Origin: Candidatus Nitrospira nitrificans | GTDB taxonomy: Bacteria > Nitrospirota > Nitrospiria > Nitrospirales > Nitrospiraceae | Assembly: GCF_001458775.1 (NCBI RefSeq) | Contig: NZ_CZPZ01000007.1 | Location: 49,913 to 113,912, forward strand | Reading direction: 5' to 3' | Length of the DNA stretch: 64,000 nt | Shown here: positions 38,330 through 47,012 of the stretch, in pieces | How positions within the stretch are numbered: the stretch's first letter is position 1 | How the letters are laid out: each line of letters begins with the position of its first letter | Notes under the pieces: model-generated | The model's input: only the letters and a program-made list of their open reading frames with translations | Database searches by the model: none | What the model was told of the DNA's origin: nothing | Made by a program: the position numbers and the translations under genes

Positions 38330-39826
38330 ATGCAGAGGCGCCATGGAACATTCACCGAAACAATGGGATGGGGTTTCTCCGTGAAGAAGGGCATGACGTT
38401 TCCGACGCCTCTTCCGACGCGGATCGTATCCAATGAGGAGTTTTTTCCGATCGGCCAAACGGCCGAGCAGGCTCGCGTCGAGCAAGCATCGGGAGACCTG
38501 GTGGAACATGCCGCTTCTCGGCAGGGAGTCACACGCCGGGAGTTTGTAAGGACGACGGGTGGTATGGCGGCCGCGCTCCTGGCCATGAATTCCGTATTCG
38601 GTCGATTTTTCAATGTCGGGGACATCGAGCTGTTCGAGACAGCGGCGTTCGCCGAGCAGCAGGGAAATCCGTATTTTATTTTTGATGTGCAGACCCACTA
38701 CGTCAGTTCGCATTACGATCTCTCCGATGCCGAAGCCGATCGGAAGGGGGCTGTTTCCAAACAGGCTCTGCTGTCGTTGAGAAAGTACATTCGCGAGATG
38801 GGACTCAATCCGAAACTGACGGGTGATCGAGGCACGCTCGACGATCTGTCCTGGAAGAGTTTTGTGAAGGAAGTGTTTTTCGACAGCGAGACCAGCGTCG
38901 GCTTGATCAGCACCCCGCCAGGTCCCTATCCGCAGGAAGCCGTCGTTCCGCCAAGAGAAATGGCCCACATTCGTGACGAGATCAATCGATTGGCCGGCTC
39001 GCAACGGATGTTGGCCCATGGTCTGGCCACCCCTCAGCTCGGTGCTGCAGATTTGGAATTCATGGCCATGCAGGCGGAAACCCTCAAGGTCGATGCCTGG
39101 AAATGCTACACCGGTTCCTGTCCGAAGGGATTCGACCGAGGCTGGCGAATGGACGATGAACACATTGCCTATCCGATGTTGGAGCAGGCGCGAAAGCTCA
39201 ACGTGAAGCGGATCTGTGTCCATAAGGGACTCCCCCTCGGTCCCGTGCCGGACTACAACCATCCGAGAGATCTGATCAAGGCGGCCAAAGACTTCCCAGA
39301 TCTCACCTTTGTGGTGTATCACGCCGGGTTTCGGAGCGTGGCTTCGATCGAGCAAGTCTTTGCGAAGACCGGTGAAATCCCATGGACCACGGAGTTCTGC
39401 CGGATAAAGGAGCAGGAACCCGGCATTCACAATATCTATATGGAGCTGGGTTCGACCTTCGCGCAACTGGTGACCACATACCCATTGATCTGCGCGCATC
39501 TGCTGGGGCAGATTATCCGTTCGTTCGGCATGGATCATGTCCTGTGGGGAACCGACTCGATCTGGTATGGAACACCGCAATGGCAGATTGAAGCCTTTCG
39601 GCGATTTCAGATCCCTGACCAGTTGATCGAGACGCATCAGTATCAGCCGTTGACGAGGCGGGCGAAGGAACAGGTGTTTGGATTCAACTCAGCCCAAGTG
39701 TTCGGGGTCGATGTCGAGGCGAAACGACGCGAGGTTCCGAAGGATGCCTTGGGCCGGCTGAGGATGAGCTATCTGGAAGAGGGGCCGGAGCCGAGCCGAA
39801 GAGCGTACGGATGGGTGGCGGGGTGA
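38330..39826 (+). CDS. Amidohydrolase-family protein with internal twin-arginine motif
   Basis: A protein of up to 498 residues of the amidohydrolase-2 (TIM barrel) type. Residues about 120-470 carry barrel features: FIFDVQTHYVSSHYDL (HxH replaced by QTH), DAWKCYTGSCPKG, RICVHKGLPLG, FVVYHAGFRS and VLWGTDSIWYGTPQW. Before the barrel, residues about 67-84 read TRREFVRTTGGMAAALLA, a Tat-like motif, but about 65 residues precede it. Starts at 38381 (GTG) and 38393 (ATG, MTFPTPLPTRIVSNEEFF) are possible and may be better than 38330, which has no ribosome binding site. Substrate unknown. Confidence 0.78.
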   Translation: MQRRHGTFTETMGWGFSVKKGMTFPTPLPTRIVSNEEFFPIGQTAEQARVEQASGDLVEHAASRQGVTRREFVRTTGGMAAALLAMNSVFGRFFNVGDIELFETAAFAEQQGNPYFIFDVQTHYVSSHYDLSDAEADRKGAVSKQALLSLRKYIREMGLNPKLTGDRGTLDDLSWKSFVKEVFFDSETSVGLISTPPGPYPQEAVVPPREMAHIRDEINRLAGSQRMLAHGLATPQLGAADLEFMAMQAETLKVDAWKCYTGSCPKGFDRGWRMDDEHIAYPMLEQARKLNVKRICVHKGLPLGPVPDYNHPRDLIKAAKDFPDLTFVVYHAGFRSVASIEQVFAKTGEIPWTTEFCRIKEQEPGIHNIYMELGSTFAQLVTTYPLICAHLLGQIIRSFGMDHVLWGTDSIWYGTPQWQIEAFRRFQIPDQLIETHQYQPLTRRAKEQVFGFNSAQVFGVDVEAKRREVPKDALGRLRMSYLEEGPEPSRRAYGWVAG

Positions 39827-39946
39827 ATGGGCGAAGCAGGTCGTGTCTTCTGCTCGCGCACCGCGCACGCAGGTCCGATTTGAAAGTCGGATGATGGGCG
39901 GTGCTCGGTGCATGCGCGCAACGAGACATCGACCTGCTTCGCCCAT
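39827..39946. repeat. Perfect 17-base inverted repeat enclosing a nested palindrome
   Basis: ATGGGCGAAGCAGGTCG (39827-39843) has a perfect inverted copy at 39930-39946. Inside, GC-rich arms around 39851-39867 and 39898-39918 are partly complementary, and TCCGA/TCGGA form the apex. The 120 bases begin right after the amidohydrolase stop codon and end 38 bases before the next start. Confidence 0.85.
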
Positions 39947-39983
39947 GCAGAGGTGAAGAGAAAACGAATAAGGAGAAGTAAGG

Positions 39984-40667
39984 ATGAAAAGTGAAATCTT
40001 GTATCCCGGTGCGTTTCCGATGGTGCGTGTCGAGCTGGCGGAGGGGGAGCATATCAAAGCCGAGTCGGGCGCGATGGTGGCCTGCTCGCCGACCATCGAT
40101 ATTGAAAGCAAGATGGAGGGAGGGTTTTTAGGAGCGCTGTCGCGAAAGTTTCTGACAGGAGAAAAGTTCTTCTTTCAGACGCTGCGGGCGAGTCGGGGCG
40201 CCGGCGACGTGTTGCTCGCGCCGACCGTGCCCGGGGAGATTGTCGTACTGGAGCTCGATGGCGTCAATGAGTACATGGTGCAGAAAGATGGGTTCCTTGC
40301 CGGAGCGGACGGCATTACGATCGATAGTCAGATGCAGAGTATGAGCCGCGGCTTGCTGGGCGGAGAGGGGTTCTTCATCCTCAAAATGAGCGGCAAGGGG
40401 ATGCTCGTCCTGAACAGTTTTGGAGCGATTCACAAGCTCGAGTTGAAGCCGGGTCAGGAATATATCGTGGACAATAGCCATCTGGTGGCCTGGTCCACCA
40501 CCACGTCATACAACATCGAGAAAGCTACCTCTGGGTGGGTGGCCAGCTTCACGTCAGGCGAAGGCTTTGTCTGCCGATTTCGCGGACCGGGTATCGTGTT
40601 CATTCAGAGCCGCAACCCAGGCAGTTTCGGCGCGTGGGTGCGACAGTTCATTCCGGTATCGGAGTAA
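39984..40667 (+). CDS. AIM24-family (TIGR00266) protein
   Basis: A 227-residue protein of the AIM24/TIGR00266 family, a beta-rich fold of unknown biochemical role that is widespread in bacteria. Typical stretches are ESGAMVACSPTIDIES, GGFLGALSRKFLTGEKFF, LLGGEGFFILKMSGKG and FTSGEGFVCRFRGPG. The family usually has about 220-260 residues. The ATG follows AAGGAGAAGTAAGG. It is followed by the M48 protease gene on the same strand, separated by a repeat-filled gap. Confidence 0.88.
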   Translation: MKSEILYPGAFPMVRVELAEGEHIKAESGAMVACSPTIDIESKMEGGFLGALSRKFLTGEKFFFQTLRASRGAGDVLLAPTVPGEIVVLELDGVNEYMVQKDGFLAGADGITIDSQMQSMSRGLLGGEGFFILKMSGKGMLVLNSFGAIHKLELKPGQEYIVDNSHLVAWSTTTSYNIEKATSGWVASFTSGEGFVCRFRGPGIVFIQSRNPGSFGAWVRQFIPVSE

Positions 40668-40671
40668 TGGC

Positions 40672-40762
40672 GAGTCAATGGTCCTTGGTCAGTTGGAAAA
40701 ATTGAGAGAGTCATGCTCAAGGGCAAGACCGCTCTTCACCAATGACTGATGACGATTGACCG
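40672..40762. repeat. Imperfect inverted repeat between AIM24 and M48 genes
   Basis: GAGTCAATGGTCCTTGGTCA (from 40672) and the segment 40738-40762 are imperfect inverted copies (shared words GTCAAT, GTCA and TTGG). The right side has GATGACGATTGACC and GATGACGATC words with steps of about seven bases. It resembles the repeats at 17520, 24101 and 24878. Confidence 0.5.
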
Positions 40763-40776
40763 ATGACGATCATTCG

Positions 40777-41922
40777 ATGACCATCCCTCCCAACGCGCTC
40801 TGTTTCGGTGACGAATTTCCAGCCGGCGGCGCCCCGTGTCTGGTTCATGTTGAGGGTCATGGACTGACAATCACGTTCCCCCCTGATCGTGATGGAGCCG
40901 AGAGCCGATCTGAATCCTTGCTGTTTTCCGACCTGACGGTTTCCGCAGGAGGGTTGGATCATGATCAGCTCGTGGCCACATGGGTGGGGCCGAAAGGGCA
41001 GCGGACACTCTATCTCAAAAGCCCCGCTGTGATTCGGGCCTTCCGTCAAGCGGCTCCCGATCATCTGAGCCGGCCGCTCGAACGAGCCGCCGAACAAGTC
41101 CGTCAGGTGCGGCAACGGCATCGGATGGTGTGGGCTATTGTCGGAAGCGTCTTCTTGGTCGTCGTGCTCGGACTGTGGTTTGGAAGCGATGTGCTGGTGG
41201 AACTCGCCGTCGATCGCATTCCGGTCGAGTGGGAGCGGAAGTTGGGCGAATCGGCCTATCATGATTTCCTGGCTCGCCAGGAGGTTATGAAAGAAGGCCC
41301 CGCCGTGTCGGCGGTCAACGAGGTGACCCATCGCTTGACCCGCCAGATTCCGGAGAATCCGTATGCCTTCGAGGTGACCGTCGTGAAAAGCGACGTCGTG
41401 AATGCGTTTGCTTTGCCGGGCGGGTACGTCGTCGTCTTTACCGGATTAATGAACAAGGCGGAGAGTGGCGAGGAGGTCGCCGGGGTCCTTGCGCACGAGC
41501 TGAACCATGTGCTGCAGCGGCACGGACTCGAACGGATCATCAAGCAGCTGGGCTTTGTGGCCGTCGTCTCGATCGTGTTGGGAAATCCGCCGGGATTGGG
41601 CGGGGCGATGAAGCAGCTCGGTGTCGAACTGATGACGCTGAAGTTCGGTCGCGCTCAAGAGACGGAAGCGGATCTCACCGGCCTGGCGTTGCTCTCTCGC
41701 GCGAAGATCGATCCGTCCGGCATGATCACGTTTTTTCAACGGCTGGCTGAAAAAGACGAGGGACGGGTCGAGTGGTTCTCCACCCATCCGATGAGCAGCG
41801 CGCGAGCGGATCGCCTGAAAGCCGAGCTCGCCGATATGCCGCAGCAGACCCCGGAACCCTTTACATTCGAGTGGGCAAAAGTCCGAGTCTCGCAGGACGC
41901 ACCGACGAGTACTCCTCCATGA
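40777..41922 (+). CDS. M48-family zinc metalloprotease with one membrane helix
   Basis: A 381-residue membrane-tethered peptidase. The zinc site is VLAHELNHVLQRH (H240, H244) with the downstream glutamate in ETEADLTG. A transmembrane helix lies at about residues 116-140 (MVWAIVGSVFLVVVLGLWFG), placing the catalytic domain outside the cytoplasm; an N-terminal domain of 110 residues is unassigned. The family core FALPGGYVVVFTGLM is clear. The open frame extends to a TTG at 40756, but the ATG at 40777 lies after the repeat and is preferred; no strong ribosome binding site is seen. The stop overlaps the phosphodiesterase start. Confidence 0.88.
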   Translation: MTIPPNALCFGDEFPAGGAPCLVHVEGHGLTITFPPDRDGAESRSESLLFSDLTVSAGGLDHDQLVATWVGPKGQRTLYLKSPAVIRAFRQAAPDHLSRPLERAAEQVRQVRQRHRMVWAIVGSVFLVVVLGLWFGSDVLVELAVDRIPVEWERKLGESAYHDFLARQEVMKEGPAVSAVNEVTHRLTRQIPENPYAFEVTVVKSDVVNAFALPGGYVVVFTGLMNKAESGEEVAGVLAHELNHVLQRHGLERIIKQLGFVAVVSIVLGNPPGLGGAMKQLGVELMTLKFGRAQETEADLTGLALLSRAKIDPSGMITFFQRLAEKDEGRVEWFSTHPMSSARADRLKAELADMPQQTPEPFTFEWAKVRVSQDAPTSTPP

Positions 41923-42419
41923 ACCCTGCGCGGATGATCCGTCTCGGTGTCATTGCCGATACGCACGGGCTGTTCGATCCGGCGATCATGCGACACTTTC
42001 GTGGCGTGGATCGGATTATTCATGCCGGCGATATCGGCAATCGATCGGTCATCGAACACCTCGAAAAGATGGCGCCCGTGACGGCCGTGTCCGGCAATGT
42101 GGATGGATACGAAGAAAGCGGTTTTCAGACCGAGGCGATCATCAAGCTGAATGGTTTCTGCATCGCGGTCCGACATGTCGTGTTTGAGGCCGGAAAACTG
42201 ACCAAAGAGGGAAGAGTGTTTCTCGATCGTACCAGGCCGGACATCTGTATTTTTGGCCACACGCATCAGCCAAAGCGCGAATGGCTCGGCGACACGTTGC
42301 TGTTCAATCCCGGGTCAGCGGGGCCGAGGCGATTCACGTTGCCCAGGATGATAGGAACGATCTCGATCGGAGATCGGCTGTCGACCGAACATATTCGGTT
42401 GAGAGATCAGGTGGCTTAG
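41919..42419 (+). CDS. YfcE/MJ0936-type metallophosphoesterase
   Basis: A 166-residue calcineurin-like phosphodiesterase of the small YfcE/MJ0936 class. All metal-binding motifs are present: GVIADTHG (D, H), HAGDIGN (D), SGNVDG (N), and GHTHQPK (H, H), with VRHVVFE where other members have a histidine motif GH..H. The ATG overlaps the stop of the protease gene (ATGA), so the two are translationally coupled. Physiological substrate unknown. Confidence 0.9.
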   Translation: MNPARMIRLGVIADTHGLFDPAIMRHFRGVDRIIHAGDIGNRSVIEHLEKMAPVTAVSGNVDGYEESGFQTEAIIKLNGFCIAVRHVVFEAGKLTKEGRVFLDRTRPDICIFGHTHQPKREWLGDTLLFNPGSAGPRRFTLPRMIGTISIGDRLSTEHIRLRDQVA

Positions 42420-42450
42420 GCCGATTGACCGGCAACGAAGCAGCGCGATG

Positions 42451-43866
42451 TTAGGATCGGCTCCCTTCGACGCTCTCGAGCCATTGCCGATGGAACTGCT
42501 CGTAGGAGAGAAATAGTTTGTTTTGAATCGCAACGGCTACGGATGATTTGGCTTGTAACGCGTTCAACAGTTCATCGACGCGGGCCATTCCCCATCGCTC
42601 GATCAAGTAGCGTGCGGCCGAATTGGCTTCTGCGTAGGCCGTTGTTGACGCATCGGCGGGCAGCGCGCTCCAAGAACCTTCCAAATACGTTAAGGGGATG
42701 ACCGTGATATTCCCGCTCATGGCCTGATCAAGCTCGGGCCATGCATCTCCGGCCAATTGCATGGCCAGGCCTTCGTTCAGCCAGGTCGGCAACGCGCCGC
42801 TGCTTGCTCCGAAGCGATCATGAAGCAGCGCGTGGATATATTCGTGACGAAGCACTTTTGCCAACCACTTCCGATCCGTCGTCGCCCCTTGGGTGGGAAT
42901 CTGAATGCGTCCAAGAGTGGGGTCATAGAGACCATCGGCCCAGGTCGGGCTCCCAGTCGCTTCTTGAAACGAAGCTTTGGCGTGGAGGACGACGATGATC
43001 GGCTTTGAGGGGAAATGGCTGAACTTCTGGCCGATCTCTCGATAGGCCTCTTCCAGAATCTCCAGCGCTGAAGTCCAGGTATTCTGGTCTTCCTCACCGT
43101 CGAATTTCACGACGAAGTGAGTGCTGCTTCGTGCGGTCATGCGGGATTCAACCGACTGAGTGCGGCGCACTTTAGTCGTGACGGCGGCGAGGTAGGACTG
43201 CAATCCCGGATCTTGGCGCGCTCGGTCGGCCGCCTGCTCCAGGTGTTTCGCAGCTTCCTGTAGCTCATCCTGCTCTTGTAACAAGTCGGCCATGGCCAGG
43301 TGGGGGAACGGTTCCCCCGGGGTCACCTTCATCAATTTCGTCAGGAATTCTGCATTCAGCGCGCGGTCCCGCTGTTCCCAATAGGCATGGGCCAAATTCA
43401 TGAGGATCACGGGATTCGAGTCGTCAAGATCCGCAGCTCGCTTGAACAATTTGGCTGAAGCCTGAGTGCCATTGAGTCGTTCCTGCTGCAACCCGAGATT
43501 GTTCCAGAGGACGGCGACGAAAGGCCTGGACGTTGCATCCGACAGGACCGCCGGAGGGAGCGCTTTCAGTTTCGTTTCGGCGAACGACAAGTTATGTTTT
43601 TCGATCTCATCGCGAATGGCTTCCAATAGGCCCTCATGGGGGGTCGGCGGAAGCACGCTGTGATCGAGTACGCGAACCGATTGTGCCTCCCTTTCGGGCG
43701 ACCTGCTCTGTGGCGGAGTGGGAGGAGGAGCGACCGGTTCGATGGTTTCCGTGAGCCGCACTGTCTGTGGTGGAAGGACGGGCTTCAAGAATAGATTGTA
43801 GACAATCAGCAGAGCCAGGATGGCTGCAAGCGGTAGCAGAATATGTTTGATGTTGCGGCGATACAT
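42451..43866 (-). CDS. Peptidase MA-like gluzincin with TPR repeats and membrane anchor
   Basis: A 471-residue protein from the ATG at 43866; the frame continues to a TTG at 43914 but overlaps the divergent region, so the ATG is preferred. A transmembrane helix occupies residues about 9-27 (ILLPLAAILALLIVYNLFL), followed by a proline-rich linker. TPR-like helices at about 80-220 (LWNNLGLQQERLNGTQASAK) precede the peptidase MA domain with LRHEYIHALLHDRF and the glutamate in WLNEGLAMQL. The active site faces the periplasm. Targets unknown. It is convergent with the phosphodiesterase gene. Confidence 0.82.
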   Translation of the reverse strand: MYRRNIKHILLPLAAILALLIVYNLFLKPVLPPQTVRLTETIEPVAPPPTPPQSRSPEREAQSVRVLDHSVLPPTPHEGLLEAIRDEIEKHNLSFAETKLKALPPAVLSDATSRPFVAVLWNNLGLQQERLNGTQASAKLFKRAADLDDSNPVILMNLAHAYWEQRDRALNAEFLTKLMKVTPGEPFPHLAMADLLQEQDELQEAAKHLEQAADRARQDPGLQSYLAAVTTKVRRTQSVESRMTARSSTHFVVKFDGEEDQNTWTSALEILEEAYREIGQKFSHFPSKPIIVVLHAKASFQEATGSPTWADGLYDPTLGRIQIPTQGATTDRKWLAKVLRHEYIHALLHDRFGASSGALPTWLNEGLAMQLAGDAWPELDQAMSGNITVIPLTYLEGSWSALPADASTTAYAEANSAARYLIERWGMARVDELLNALQAKSSVAVAIQNKLFLSYEQFHRQWLESVEGSRS

Positions 43867-44001
43867 GAAGTCTCGAACGCGAGTGTAGCACCCGAGAAAA
43901 AAACGACCAAGCAATCGGATGAAAACAGTCGGCGGATCCTGAGACGTCGTGTAGCGGCTTCATTGAGCGCTGAGGATTGCTGTGTTACGATCCTCTCCCG
44001 T

Positions 44002-46542
44002 ATGCAGGCTCCCACGGAATCGAGTCCGCCCACGCCGCTTCAGGAGTGGTTGGACCGCCTCGCGCGCCCGATCGAGTTTGCGAGCCGAGACGACTGTGCC
44101 CACCTCAGGACCATCACCAATCTGAGCGCATTTATCTCGTCTCAAGTTTTATCGGTTCTTCGTCAAGAAGTGTACTCCAAGGCGATTGAAGCCCGTCTGA
44201 TTTCATTGCGGGATCTCTTCGTCGATTTTCACTCGGGGTTGCCGCTTGATGAGCAGCGTCGACGACTGCGGGCGGCGGCGGTGCTCATTAAGGCGCTTCG
44301 AGCCGTTGATCAAGAGAATCTCATCCGGTCGAAGAAGTCGCCAACGCAGGCTTCCAGTCACTCCAATGTGACGGGCGCCGGCAGATCCGATCTCTGGAAT
44401 CTTTCTATCCGGTTCGTCAAAGGCGTCGGGCCGAAACGCACCAATGTGTTGCAACGATTGCAGATTGCGACGGTGGAGGATGCGCTCTGGACCGTCCCGT
44501 GGCGCTATGAAGACCGATCGGTCATGACACCGATCGGAAATCTCGTTCCGGGGATGAGTGTCTCGATTTGTGGGGTGATCGGATCATGCGAGATGAAACG
44601 AACAAGGAATCGGCGGTTGAGTGTCATGGAAGTCGGCGTCGAAGATCAGTCCGGGCGAATGCAAGTGGTCTTCTTCAATCAGCCGTATTTGGAGGAGATG
44701 CTGACGGTCGGGACTCGCGTGATGATGAGCGGGCGGGTGCTCCCGGGTCGCCAGGGATGGGTGATCCCGCGAATGGATGTCGCGCAATATGAAATCATCG
44801 GAGAAGACACTGAATCGACGTTGCATGTCGGTCGAATCGTTCCGATCTATCATGAGACCAAGGGATGGACGTCTCGTCAGATGCGGATGTTGGTGAGGAA
44901 TCTGTTGGCAGACCATGGGCGGGAGATCGCAGACCATTTGCCCATGTCGCTTCGAGCGCGGCGGCGGCTGATTCCGATCCATGAAGCGCTGCAAGATGTT
45001 CATTTTCCCAAGACCGGCACGGCTCTTCAGCTTCTGGAACGAGGGAAGACGCCGGCGCACCGGCGTCTGGCGTTCGAAGAACTCCTATTGCTCCAATTGG
45101 CCTTGGCGAACAGGCATCGAGCGGTGCACGACGAGCCGAAGGAATTGCGGTTCAACCCGCGGACACCTCTCTTAGAACAACTCGGCCGTCTCTTGCCGTT
45201 TCGCTTGACGACGGCGCAGGATCGGGTCATCCGCGAAATATTTCAGGACATGATTTCGGCGCGTCCCATGAATCGTCTGGTGCAAGGCGATGTGGGATCC
45301 GGGAAAACGGCGGTCGCCTTGCATGCGCTGGTAATGGCCTGCGGTTCCGGCTATCAGGCTGCGCTGATGGCGCCGACCGAAATTCTGGCGGAGCAGCACT
45401 ATCGCAACCTGTCGGGAACATTGCAGGCCTTGGGGCTCCGCGCCACCCTCGTGCGTGGAGGAGAGAAAGCCTCGGTGAAGAAGACACAGGCTGCGCAGCT
45501 GGCGGCGGGTGACGTTCATGTCGCGATCGGAACTCACGCCCTCATTCAACAGGGGCTGAGATTCAAGAACTTGGGGTTGGTGGTGGTCGATGAGCAGCAT
45601 AAGTTCGGTGTCCTGCAGCGAAAGACCTTGATCGAGAAGGGCTATAAGCCTGACGTCCTTGTCCTGACGGCCACGCCCATTCCTCGCACATTGGCGATGA
45701 CGGTGTATGGTGATCTTGATGTCTCGGTGATCGATGCCTTGCCGCCGGGGCGAAAGCCGGTGCGGACATTTCTTTTTCACGACGCGCAACGACGGCGTGC
45801 CTATCACATGGTGCGTGACGAATTGCGCGCCGAGCGGCAGGCGTATGTGGTCTATCCGCTGGTGGAAGAATCGGAGAAGATCGATCTTCAAGCAGCGATT
45901 CAGGGAGCCGAACAGTTGCAGAACGGGGAATTGTCGGAATTCCGTGTCGGTCTGCTGCATGGGCGCATGAAAGCGGCGGAAAAAGAAGCGGTGATGGCCG
46001 ACTTTAAGGCCGGCACGACCCAGGTATTGGTCGCGACGACGGTGATCGAAGTCGGGGTCGATGTGCCGAATGCCACGGTCATCTTGATCGAACATGCCGA
46101 GCGGTTCGGCCTCGCGCAACTGCATCAGTTGCGCGGCCGGGTTGGGCGGGGCAGTCAGCAAGCCTATTGCCTTTTGATGGCCCGGCATCTGGGACGAGGA
46201 AGGACGCAGTCGAGAGGAGTTGCGATGGGAAGTGAGGAGTCGGTATCCACGGCAAGGGAACGGCTGGAGGCGCTGGTCCGGTCACACGATGGATTCGTGA
46301 TTGCCGAAGACGATTTGCGGATCAGAGGTCCTGGAGAGTTCTTTGGATTGCGACAATGGGGGATGCCGGAGTTTCGTGTGGCGAATCTGGTGCGAGACGG
46401 TGATCTGTTGCAGCAGGCCAGGCAGGAGGCTTTTACGTTGCTGAAGTCGGACCCAGGATTGAAAGAGCCGGACCATCGGGAATTGCGAGAGGCCATGCTG
46501 CGCAAGTGGGAGAAAAAGTTGGAGTTGGGTTCAGTGAGTTGA
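44002..46542 (+). CDS. recG: ATP-dependent DNA helicase RecG
   Basis: An 846-residue helicase that remodels stalled forks and branched DNA. The wedge (OB) domain is at about 210-300 (GVIGSCEMKRTRNRRLSVME). The motor has GDVGSGKTAVALHAL (Walker A), VVVDEQHKFGVLQR (DEQH rather than DEQHRF), LTATPIPRTLAMT and the C-terminal QLRGRVGRGSQQAYC. E. coli RecG has 693 residues; the extra 120 or so at the N-terminus (up to DLWNLSIRFVKGVGPK) are present in several other phyla. The ATG at 44002 is chosen because earlier codons overlap the divergent gene. Confidence 0.93.
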   Translation: MQAPTESSPPTPLQEWLDRLARPIEFASRDDCAHLRTITNLSAFISSQVLSVLRQEVYSKAIEARLISLRDLFVDFHSGLPLDEQRRRLRAAAVLIKALRAVDQENLIRSKKSPTQASSHSNVTGAGRSDLWNLSIRFVKGVGPKRTNVLQRLQIATVEDALWTVPWRYEDRSVMTPIGNLVPGMSVSICGVIGSCEMKRTRNRRLSVMEVGVEDQSGRMQVVFFNQPYLEEMLTVGTRVMMSGRVLPGRQGWVIPRMDVAQYEIIGEDTESTLHVGRIVPIYHETKGWTSRQMRMLVRNLLADHGREIADHLPMSLRARRRLIPIHEALQDVHFPKTGTALQLLERGKTPAHRRLAFEELLLLQLALANRHRAVHDEPKELRFNPRTPLLEQLGRLLPFRLTTAQDRVIREIFQDMISARPMNRLVQGDVGSGKTAVALHALVMACGSGYQAALMAPTEILAEQHYRNLSGTLQALGLRATLVRGGEKASVKKTQAAQLAAGDVHVAIGTHALIQQGLRFKNLGLVVVDEQHKFGVLQRKTLIEKGYKPDVLVLTATPIPRTLAMTVYGDLDVSVIDALPPGRKPVRTFLFHDAQRRRAYHMVRDELRAERQAYVVYPLVEESEKIDLQAAIQGAEQLQNGELSEFRVGLLHGRMKAAEKEAVMADFKAGTTQVLVATTVIEVGVDVPNATVILIEHAERFGLAQLHQLRGRVGRGSQQAYCLLMARHLGRGRTQSRGVAMGSEESVSTARERLEALVRSHDGFVIAEDDLRIRGPGEFFGLRQWGMPEFRVANLVRDGDLLQQARQEAFTLLKSDPGLKEPDHRELREAMLRKWEKKLELGSVS

Positions 46543-46663
46543 CATGGTGGGTCCTGCCGCCGACCGGCCCGGCCGTCCTCGCACCCCGCCCGGTGTAGGG
46601 ACCCCGCTGCGGGCGGCCGGGCTCCCGAGATCGGCGTCACCCTCAATGTGAACTCACTGAACC
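46528..46663. repeat. Long palindromic element overlapping the recG stop
   Basis: The 18 bases at 46528-46545 are repeated inverted at 46646-46663 with one mismatch. Between them, GCCCGGCCG (from about 46566) can pair with CGGCCGGGC (about 46614-46622). The left arm includes the last codons and the TGA of recG. Confidence 0.75.
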
Positions 46664-46688
46664 TGAGGGTGAAAAGGGGAAAAGTGCG

Positions 46689-47012
46689 ATGGGATTGTTG
46701 CAGCGGATAAAAGATGACCTGCGAGCCGGGATCGCTACTCTGCGGCTGGGGACGGTCCATGCGGCAGGACGTGCTCTGGAAGAGACGGAACTGCTCCGCA
46801 TGAGACTAGAGCTTCGCAAGCTCGAACAGCAGTTGTCCGATCTGTACAAAGACATCGGTGAGCGGGCCGTCGATATGAAGGAGCGGGGCGAAACGGCGGA
46901 GTGGGTGCTGTACGACGCCGAAATCGTGCGTCTCGTCAAAGAGGTGGAGGCGCTCAAGAAGTTGCGGAAGAAACAGGAAGCCGACATGGAAGACATTCGG
47001 AACGAGCAATGA
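46689..47012 (+). CDS. Small coiled-coil protein
   Basis: A 107-residue hypothetical protein. Most of it is predicted helix with heptad-like leucines (LLRMRLELRKLEQQLSDLYK and IVRLVKEVEALKKLRKKQEA), so a coiled coil is likely. No signal peptide or membrane segment. The start follows AAAAGGGGAAAAG. Its TGA overlaps the ATG of the phosphatase gene downstream, so the two are coupled. Function not recognised. Confidence 0.75.
   Translation: MGLLQRIKDDLRAGIATLRLGTVHAAGRALEETELLRMRLELRKLEQQLSDLYKDIGERAVDMKERGETAEWVLYDAEIVRLVKEVEALKKLRKKQEADMEDIRNEQ

Noticed and set aside
45172..46188. 338-codon minus-strand frame inside recG
   Set aside because: Antisense shadow in the motor domain of recG, low-complexity Arg/His-rich product.
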